Program-made: the position numbers and the translations under genes
Notes under the pieces: model-generated
What the model saw: only the letters and a program-made list of their open reading frames with translations
Told to the model about the DNA's origin: nothing
Database searches by the model: none
Shown here: one piece after another, positions 7,607 to 13,796 of the stretch
Position numbering within the stretch: position 1 is the first letter of the stretch
Layout of the letters: the number at the start of each line of letters is the position of its first letter
DNA from: JANPCX01 sp966211815
GTDB lineage: Bacteria; Pseudomonadota; Gammaproteobacteria; Burkholderiales; Burkholderiaceae_C
Direction of reading: 5' to 3'
DNA: 13,796 nucleotides
Assembly: GCA_966211815.1 (NCBI GenBank)
Contig: CBIHOD010000099.1
Coordinates: 1-13,796 of the forward strand

Positions 7607-8610
7607 GCGGTAGGCACGCGGACCCGGGCGCCCGCCCCGTCCTCGACATTGAGCTTCTCCCGCCGCGTCATTCGCGCGCTGGTGAACTCCTGGCCGACGT
7701 GGTACAGCGGCCCCTCGTTCGTCATGCGCGCCATCTGCAGGATGTACTCGCCCAGCACCAGCAGCACCAGCGAGATCAGGAAGAACATGCCCGACTGCTG
7801 CAGCGACAGGCTCATCCAGCCCGGTGCCACGTCCGCCTTGAACAGGCCGACGAGCACGACATAGACGGCATAGACCAGGTTGGCCACCGCCCCGAACAGC
7901 GACAGCGTGGTCACCAGCCGCATCGGCGCCCGGGTGCTGGAGACGAGCAGGCGCATCCCGTGGTCGATGCTTTCGCGCACGGCCTTGCGCTCCACCACCT
8001 TCGGCGGGCTGCTGTAGTCCAAGGTCGTGCGTGCGAAGCCGGCCGTGGCCGGCAGGTGGCGGTAGCTGGTGGCCGGCTGGGGATGCTGCAGCAGGAAATT
8101 GACGACCCGCCGGCTCAGGACACGGTAGTTGGGTGCCTCGCGCGACAGGTGGATGCCGCCGAACCAGCGGTACAAGGCATTGAAGGCGCTGAACGCCACG
8201 CGATAGGCCAGGCGCTGCACCGGCTTCTGCCCGTTGCGGGCAAACACCACGTCCGCCCCACCGGCCGCCTGGTCCAGCATCTCCGCGAGAAAACGGATGT
8301 CGTCGGTCGACGGGTCAACCACCGCCACGAAGTCACCCAGCGCGTTCTCCAGGCCTGCCCAGCAAGCCGTGTCCGCGTCCACCGCCTTCGTCAGCGCATA
8401 CACCTGCAGGTTGGGCAAGCCGCCCTCGCCGGCGAGGCGCTTCAGCACCTGCACGCTGTCATCTTCGGACGCGTTGTCGACGACGATCAGCTCGTAGTCG
8501 CTCGCCAGCGCGGACACCACGCCCGTGGCCTCCGCCAGCAGCGCCGGCAAGGACCCGGCGCGGTTGCGCAGCACGAACACGACCGACAGGAAGATGGGAA
8601 ACGAGACCAT
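7603..8610 (-). CDS. Membrane-anchored glycosyltransferase family 2, GtrB/ArnC-like (polyprenyl-phosphate glycosyltransferase)
   Basis: First gene of the six-gene operon, 335 aa from the ATG at 8608-8610. The GT-A domain has FLSVVFVLRNRAGSLP (7-22), the nucleotide site LIVVDNASEDDS (41-52), and DPSTDD (99-104) at the DXD position. Two C-terminal transmembrane helices follow (about 232-256 and 274-293), then a cytoplasmic tail with GPLYHVGQE (300-308). This is the architecture of GtrB, ArnC and other undecaprenyl-phosphate sugar transferases. The start was chosen because the protein then begins at the first conserved strand. An ATG at 8653-8655 would add 15 residues but would lie almost on the predicted transcription start, and an even longer frame runs into the ssrA terminator. 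The ribosome site is weak (GAGATCC). Confidence 0.86.
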   Translation of the reverse strand: MVSFPIFLSVVFVLRNRAGSLPALLAEATGVVSALASDYELIVVDNASEDDSVQVLKRLAGEGGLPNLQVYALTKAVDADTACWAGLENALGDFVAVVDPSTDDIRFLAEMLDQAAGGADVVFARNGQKPVQRLAYRVAFSAFNALYRWFGGIHLSREAPNYRVLSRRVVNFLLQHPQPATSYRHLPATAGFARTTLDYSSPPKVVERKAVRESIDHGMRLLVSSTRAPMRLVTTLSLFGAVANLVYAVYVVLVGLFKADVAPGWMSLSLQQSGMFFLISLVLLVLGEYILQMARMTNEGPLYHVGQEFTSARMTRREKLNVEDGAGARVRVPTA

Positions 8611-8669
8611 GACCAAAAGGATCTCTAACGCATGAAAAGTGCGGCCAGGGGACATGGGCTCGCCGCGGG

Positions 8670-8675
8670 ATTCTA
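8670..8675 (-). promoter_or_regulatory. Possible -10 box (TAGAAT) for the glycosyltransferase operon
   Basis: TAGAAT (minus strand, within CCTAGAATCC) lies about 60 nt upstream of the chosen glycosyltransferase start, downstream of the ssrA terminator. This is the expected place for the operon promoter. No TTGACA-like -35 is seen at 16-18 nt, and the region above it is very GC-rich and palindromic. Confidence 0.35.
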
Positions 8676-8688
8676 GGTGGGCCGTCTT

Positions 8689-8723
8689 CCCGGGCCTTCG
8701 GGGGCCTCGGGCTCGGGCCCGGG
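8689..8723. repeat. GC-only inverted repeat between the ssrA terminator and the glycosyltransferase operon
   Basis: CCCGGGCC (8689-8696) and GGCCCGGG (8716-8723) are perfect inverted copies with 19 nt between them, and each contains its own 6-bp palindrome (CCCGGG/GGGCCC). There is no T-run on either side, so it is not a standard terminator. It sits just above the putative operon -10 box and could be an operator, an RNA fold in read-through transcript, or chance in GC-rich DNA. Confidence 0.5.
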
Positions 8724-8728
8724 ACCTG

Positions 8729-8762
8729 GAAAAAGAAAAGGCCGACCTCATCGGTCGGCCTT
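8729..8762 (-). terminator. Rho-independent terminator of ssrA
   Basis: On the minus strand a perfect 10-bp stem AAGGCCGACC/GGTCGGCCTT (8753-8762 with 8738-8747), with a 5-nt loop, is followed by TTCTTTTTCC. It begins 12 nt past the tmRNA CCA end. It ends the ssrA transcript and separates it from the glycosyltransferase operon. Confidence 0.93.
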
Positions 8763-8774
8763 CATCCGGAACGC

Positions 8775-9152
8775 TGGTGGAGCCGGGGGGAATCGAACCC
8801 CCGTCCGCAAGCCATCGCCGGCCAGTTCTACATGCGTAGCTGTCTGATTTGAGTCTCGCGGCCCCGGTCGCGCAGCAGCACGCTACCGGATCCGCCAGTC
8901 ACTTGAGTCTCGCTCCGTCCCGAGTGACCCGGGACGGCACCAGCCAATGTGAATAACCTCGCAGCCATCAACCCTTGCGGGTCTCAGGCCCGGCCCATCG
9001 GCCAACCGTTGCGAGGCTCACCGGTATTAAGCGGCGAGGGCGTACGAAGTATCGTTCGCAGTTACTTTGTTTCCAGATGGATTTACGAGCTACCCTGGCG
9101 CTCGGCATGCCCTGAACCGACTCCGCACCCACGTCGAAGCCAGGTCGGCCCC
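8775..9152 (-). ncRNA. ssrA: Transfer-messenger RNA (tmRNA, ssrA)
   Basis: tmRNA rescues stalled ribosomes together with SmpB and tags the incomplete peptide for proteolysis. On the minus strand it begins GGGGCCGACCTGGCTTCGACG (9152 downwards), the conserved 5' acceptor/D-like part. It ends with a T-arm GGGGGTTCGATTCCCCC and GGCTCCACCA, whose GGCTCC pairs with the 5' GGGGCC (one G-U), giving the tRNA-like acceptor. The length is 378 nt. The internal reading frame encodes ANDTSYALAA and a TAA. A hairpin CCGTCCCGGGTCACTCGGGACGG lies in the pseudoknot region, and an 11-nt stretch TTGAGTCTCGC (plus-strand sense) occurs twice, at 8849-8859 and 8903-8913. The gene has one-piece tmRNA topology and is followed by a strong terminator. 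Only 13 nt separate it from the gph stop. Confidence 0.97.
9027..9059 (-). other. tmRNA tag-peptide reading frame (ANDTSYALAA, stop)
   Basis: The resume frame reads GCG AAC GAT ACT TCG TAC GCC CTC GCC GCT TAA, preceded by AGTAACT, which corresponds to the resume-codon context. The tag keeps the AND start and ALAA end needed for SspB and ClpXP/FtsH recognition in the known tmRNA system. It is ten residues, one shorter than the E. coli tag AANDENYALAA when that tag's first Ala (supplied by the charged tmRNA) is included. Confidence 0.9.
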
Positions 9153-9159
9153 GGAACCC

Positions 9160-9189
9160 CATAGTTTAGGCCAGTTGCAGCCAGTTCAA
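9160..9189 (-). promoter_or_regulatory. Predicted ssrA promoter inside the 3' end of gph
   Basis: On the minus strand TTGAAC (9184-9189) serves as -35. The -10 is ACTATG (9160-9165, 18-nt spacing, 7 nt before the tmRNA 5' G) or the overlapping TAAACT (9163-9168, 15-nt spacing). The -35 falls in the last Leu-Asn codons of gph, and TAAACT starts on its stop codon. No terminator separates gph from ssrA, so read-through with RNase P processing is also possible. Confidence 0.6.
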
Positions 9190-9843
9190 GAGCTGTGCGG
9201 GCTCCTCCAGCACCGCATCGGCGCCCCAGCCATTGATGGGCTCGCCTTGTCCCAGGTAGCCCCAGCCGGCCGCCAGGGTCGCCATGCCGGCGGCGCGGCC
9301 GGCCTGCACGTCGCGCAGGTCGTCGCCGACGTACACGCAGCGCCCGGCATCGCGGCCGAGCCGGCGCGCCGCTTCCAGCAGTGGTTCGGGGTGCGGCTTG
9401 GAGTGCGCGGTCGTGTCGCCCGCGATCAGCACGCCGGCGCGCGCGTCCAGCCCCAGGCCGCGCACGACCGGTTCGGCGTAGCGGGTCACCTTGTTGGTGA
9501 CGATGCCCCACGGGACGCCGGCGGCGGACAGCACCTGCAGCACCGGCTCCATGGCGTCGAAAACGCGGGTGCGCTCGAGCATGCGCTCGGCATAGCGGGC
9601 CAGGAAAGCGTCGCGCAACGGCTCGAAGCCCGCCTCGCCCGGACGCACGCCGAAGGCCACGCCCACCATGCCGCGCGCGCCCGCCCCCACCATGGGACGC
9701 AACGCTGCATAGGGCAGCGCTTCCAGCCCGCGCTCGGCGCGCAGGTCGTTGGCAGCGCCGGCCAGGTCGGGTGCACTGTCGATCAGCGTCCCGTCGAGGT
9801 CGAACAGCACCGCGTCGATGGGGTGGCTCATGCGCGCGTTCAT
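9166..9843 (-). CDS. gph: Phosphoglycolate phosphatase (HAD superfamily)
   Basis: A 225-aa HAD hydrolase that dephosphorylates 2-phosphoglycolate, a by-product of DNA 3'-end repair and of Rubisco oxygenation. HAD motif I is DLDGTL (D15 nucleophile, D17 acid/base), motif II T116 in IVTNK, motif III K149-P150, motif IV GDD (173-175). The helical cap between motifs I and II is type C1, as in Gph. The ATG at 9841-9843 overlaps the ubiG stop by 4 nt (ATGA), which supports this start over an internal ATG at 9829-9831. A general HAD phosphatase cannot be excluded from sequence alone, but the ubiG-gph pairing is familiar in proteobacteria. The end of the gene also carries the ssrA promoter. Confidence 0.9.
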   Translation of the reverse strand: MNARMSHPIDAVLFDLDGTLIDSAPDLAGAANDLRAERGLEALPYAALRPMVGAGARGMVGVAFGVRPGEAGFEPLRDAFLARYAERMLERTRVFDAMEPVLQVLSAAGVPWGIVTNKVTRYAEPVVRGLGLDARAGVLIAGDTTAHSKPHPEPLLEAARRLGRDAGRCVYVGDDLRDVQAGRAAGMATLAAGWGYLGQGEPINGWGADAVLEEPAQLLNWLQLA

Positions 9844-10541
9844 GCCGGTCGCTGGCAGGCCAGCAGGTAGTTCACCGAGGTGTCATCGCTCAGCCAGTAG
9901 CGCTGCGTGAACGGGTTGTATTCCATGCCCCGGAAGCCATGAGTCAGCAAGCCGGCCTCGCGCACCCAGCGCGCGAGCTCGGACGGACGGATGAACTTGG
10001 CGTACTCGTGCGTGCCCTTGGGCAGCAGCCGCAGCACGTGTTCCGCACCGACGATCGCAAAGGCAAAGGCCTTGGCGTTGCGATTGATCGTCGAGAAGAA
10101 CACCCAGCCACCCGGCTTCACCAACGCGGCACAGGCGTGCACCACGGAGGCCGGTGCGGGGACGTGCTCCAGCATCTCCATGCAGGTGACGACGTCGAAG
10201 GCCGCCGGACGCTCGGCGGCCAGCGCCTCGGCCGACTGCTCCCGGTACTCGAGGTTTGCAATGCCCGCCTCCATCGCGTGCAACTGCGCGACCTTCAAGG
10301 GCTTCACCGACAGGTCGATGCCCAGCACGTCGGCGCCGCGACGGGCCATCGATTCCGAGAGGATGCCGCCGCCACAGCCCACGTCGACCACCGACTTGCC
10401 GGACAAGCGGGCCAGCCCGTCGATCCAGTCCAGCCGCAGCGGGTTGATCTGGTGCAGCGGGCGAAACTCGCCTTCGGCATCCCACCAGCGGTGGGCCAGC
10501 TCGCCAAACTTGGCAAGCTCCTGGGGATCGGCATTGATCAT
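9840..10541 (-). CDS. ubiG: Bifunctional ubiquinone biosynthesis O-methyltransferase UbiG
   Basis: A 233-aa SAM-dependent class I methyltransferase that performs both O-methylation steps of ubiquinone synthesis (2-polyprenyl-6-hydroxyphenol and 3-demethylubiquinone). The N-terminal segment KFGELAHRWWDAEGEFRPLH (11-30) and INPLRLDWI (32-40) are hallmarks of UbiG. SAM motif I is VVDVGCGGG (51-59), followed by GIDLS (74-78) and EMLEHVP (122-128). The C-terminal HEYAKFIRPSEL (178-189) also matches the family, and the length is normal. It is followed by gph with a 4-nt overlap. The 80 nt upstream, down from the ompA terminator, must hold its promoter, but I see no clear -35/-10 pair and only a weak ribosome site. 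Confidence 0.96.
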   Translation of the reverse strand: MINADPQELAKFGELAHRWWDAEGEFRPLHQINPLRLDWIDGLARLSGKSVVDVGCGGGILSESMARRGADVLGIDLSVKPLKVAQLHAMEAGIANLEYREQSAEALAAERPAAFDVVTCMEMLEHVPAPASVVHACAALVKPGGWVFFSTINRNAKAFAFAIVGAEHVLRLLPKGTHEYAKFIRPSELARWVREAGLLTHGFRGMEYNPFTQRYWLSDDTSVNYLLACQRPA

Positions 10542-10622
10542 GGTGCGGTGATGCTAACGGGGCGTACAGCGTCGCTGGCGACAAAGCCGTCACGCGCCAG
10601 ACGCAGGGCAACGTTCAGACGC

Positions 10623-10646
10623 AAAAAACCCCGCCGGGGCGGGGTT
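10623..10646 (-). terminator. Rho-independent terminator of ompA
   Basis: On the minus strand AACCCCG/CGGGGTT form a 7-bp stem (10640-10646 with 10627-10633) around a 6-nt loop, running into TTTTTT (10623-10628). It lies 20 nt after the ompA stop and makes ompA a single-gene transcript. Confidence 0.93.
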
Positions 10647-10666
10647 CTCGAAGGGCAGCGGAAGGC

Positions 10667-11359
10667 TTACTTCTTCGTGCGCGTGCCGACCACTTCGATT
10701 TCGGTCCGGCGGTTCTTGGCGCGGCCCTCGTCGGTCTTGTTGTCGGCCACGGGCTGCTTCTCGCCCTTGCCTTCGGTGTAGACGCGGTTCTTCTCGACGC
10801 CCTTGCTCACCAGGTAGTCCTTGACGGCCTCGGAACGCTTGACCGACAGCTTCTGGTTGTAGGCGTCGCTGCCGATCGAGTCGGTGTGGCCGACGGCAAT
10901 GATCACTTCCAGGTTGATGCCTTGGGTCTTGCTGATCAAGTCGTCCAGCTTGGCCTTGGCTTCCGGCTTCAGCACCGACTTGTCGAAGTCGAAGAAGGCG
11001 TCGGCGGCGAAGGTGACCTTCTCGCTGACCGGAGCGGGCGGGGCCGCAGGGGCAGCGGCGGGCGCAGCCGGGGCGGCGGGCGCCGGGGCCGGTTGCGTCG
11101 GCGCAGCGGCCGGCGGGGGCGGCGGAGCGACAGGAGCGGGTGCGGGCGGCGGCTTCAGCTCGCCATCGCAACCCGGGGCGGCGGTGGCCGGCGTCCAGAA
11201 GTTGTTGCGCCAGCACAGCGTGCCATCGCCATTGCGCCACACGGTGGCGTTATCAGCCGCGCGCCAGTTGTCGACCGTCTTGGCCTGCGCGAACGCGACC
11301 ATCGGAGCGGCCAGCGCGGCCGAAGCGAAGAGCACCGCCACCTTGTTCAGTTTCTTCAT
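10667..11359 (-). CDS. ompA: OmpA-family outer-membrane protein with peptidoglycan-binding domain
   Basis: A 230-aa exported protein that tethers the outer membrane to peptidoglycan. The start MKKLNK at 11357-11359 has a strong AGGAG ribosome site 4 nt upstream. Residues 1-24 are a signal peptide (cleavage likely after VAFA). Residues 25-68 are a short N-terminal region with two cysteines (C49, C64) that may form a disulfide. Residues 69-111 are a Pro/Ala-rich linker. Residues 112-224 are the OmpA C-terminal domain with FFDFDKSVLKPEA (122-134), GHTDSIGSDAYNQKLS (157-172), D160 and R175 as likely diaminopimelate contacts, and GRAKNRRTEI (212-221). It lacks the eight-strand barrel of E. coli OmpA, as is common for short betaproteobacterial homologues. 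It is divergent from gyrA and ended by its own terminator. Confidence 0.93.
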   Translation of the reverse strand: MKKLNKVAVLFASAALAAPMVAFAQAKTVDNWRAADNATVWRNGDGTLCWRNNFWTPATAAPGCDGELKPPPAPAPVAPPPPPAAAPTQPAPAPAAPAAPAAAPAAPPAPVSEKVTFAADAFFDFDKSVLKPEAKAKLDDLISKTQGINLEVIIAVGHTDSIGSDAYNQKLSVKRSEAVKDYLVSKGVEKNRVYTEGKGEKQPVADNKTDEGRAKNRRTEIEVVGTRTKK

Positions 11360-11529
11360 GATTCTCCTCTCGAGGAAAGCCGCAGTAGCCTGCGATACGT
11401 CCAAATCGGAAGCAAGAAATGCCGGCAAAAACTCGGGACTCGAGCATTCACCACCGACGAACCATTGTGCCAGCACGATGCACGGCAACCTTCATTTTGG
11501 GGGGCCCGGGCAAGATGCCTTGGGAGGGT

Positions 11530-11548
11530 GTTGTTCGGCCGCGACAAC
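11530..11548. promoter_or_regulatory. Small dyad GTTGT-N9-ACAAC upstream of gyrA
   Basis: GTTGT (11530-11534) and ACAAC (11544-11548) are perfect inverted 5-mers with a 9-nt spacer, ending 11 nt before the gyrA -10-like box, where a regulator could contact the -35 region. It is short enough to be chance. Confidence 0.25.
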
Positions 11549-11559
11549 GGCCCGCCCCT

Positions 11560-11565
11560 TAGAAT
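11560..11565 (+). promoter_or_regulatory. Possible -10 box (TAGAAT) for gyrA
   Basis: TAGAAT (within CCTTAGAATGATCGATC) lies 79 nt before the gyrA ATG. The hexamer 17 nt upstream is GGCCGC, not a -35; TTGTTC is present but 23 nt away. The matching boxes before tctB and the glycosyltransferase operon support it weakly. Confidence 0.4.
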
Positions 11566-11644
11566 GATCGATCGCCGCGCGGGCCGTTCCGCCGTGGCCG
11601 CCCATTGCCTCAGCTCCGGCCTCCACTCCGGGGCCGCCCGCTGA

Positions 11645-13796
<2,152 letters not shown>

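Larger units (their letters stand above)
11360..11644. other. Divergent intergenic region between ompA and gyrA
   Basis: 285 nt that must hold the promoters of both genes. On the minus strand I see the ompA ribosome site (11364-11368) but no convincing ompA -35/-10 pair; AT-richer DNA at about 11400-11435 is the likeliest place. On the plus strand there is the gyrA -10-like box and a small dyad. Open frames crossing it show no conserved protein features. Confidence 0.6.

Noticed and set aside
6083..7864. 593-codon plus-strand open frame opposite the FAD oxidoreductase
   Set aside because: It spans parts of three coupled minus-strand genes and has no recognisable features.
8611..8751. Longer N-terminus for the first glycosyltransferase
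   Set aside because: It would extend into the ssrA terminator, with an Arg-rich unconserved head and the putative -10 box inside the coding part.
8775..8800. Attachment-site duplication of the ssrA 3' end
   Set aside because: I looked for a second copy of the ssrA T-arm/CCA sequence and for an integrase within the window and found neither.
11464..11478. TGGCAC-like sigma-54 motif upstream of ompA on the minus strand
   Set aside because: The -12 half reads TTCG rather than TTGC, and ompA-type genes are not normally sigma-54 dependent.

Overview
This GC-rich window reads as chromosomal DNA of a betaproteobacterium, most likely Burkholderiales close to the Comamonadaceae (Ramlibacter/Variovorax/Acidovorax-like). 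That placement is inferred from the protein styles, the short alanine/proline-linked OmpA, a ubiG-gph pair next to ssrA, and gyrA divergent from ompA. It was not tested against a database. Almost everything is on the minus strand; only gyrA is on the plus strand.

Right side (about 8.7-13.8 kb), housekeeping block: gyrA (DNA gyrase A, 5' 717 codons, runs off the window) is divergent from ompA (OmpA-family outer-membrane/peptidoglycan-binding protein, with its own strong terminator). Then come ubiG (ubiquinone O-methyltransferase) and gph (phosphoglycolate phosphatase), which overlap by 4 nt. Only 13 nt after gph lies ssrA (tmRNA, minus strand) with a readable tag ANDTSYALAA and a textbook rho-independent terminator. 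The ssrA promoter appears to lie inside the last codons of gph.

Centre (3.6-8.6 kb), the most interesting part: six minus-strand genes joined by 4-nt or 1-nt overlaps or a 1-nt gap. In order of transcription they are a GtrB/ArnC-like membrane-anchored GT2 glycosyltransferase, a DAO-type FAD oxidoreductase, a short RmlD-like NAD(P) sugar reductase/epimerase, a TIM-barrel sugar isomerase/epimerase, a four-helix SMR/ArnE-like membrane protein, and a soluble DPM1-like GT2 glycosyltransferase. The set looks like a dedicated pathway that makes or modifies an unusual sugar, loads it on a polyprenyl-phosphate carrier and moves it across the inner membrane. The product is unknown and I do not recognise a characterised system with this composition.

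Left side (1-3.6 kb): a lone GspE/PulE-type secretion/pilus ATPase, then tctB and tctA (3' end cut by the window edge), the membrane subunits of a tripartite tricarboxylate transporter. No tctC is present in the window.

No insertion sequence, integrase, CRISPR array, tRNA gene or rRNA gene was seen, and no stretch over 300 nt lacks a gene. Three gene heads carry a similar -10-like TAGAAT box without a good -35.
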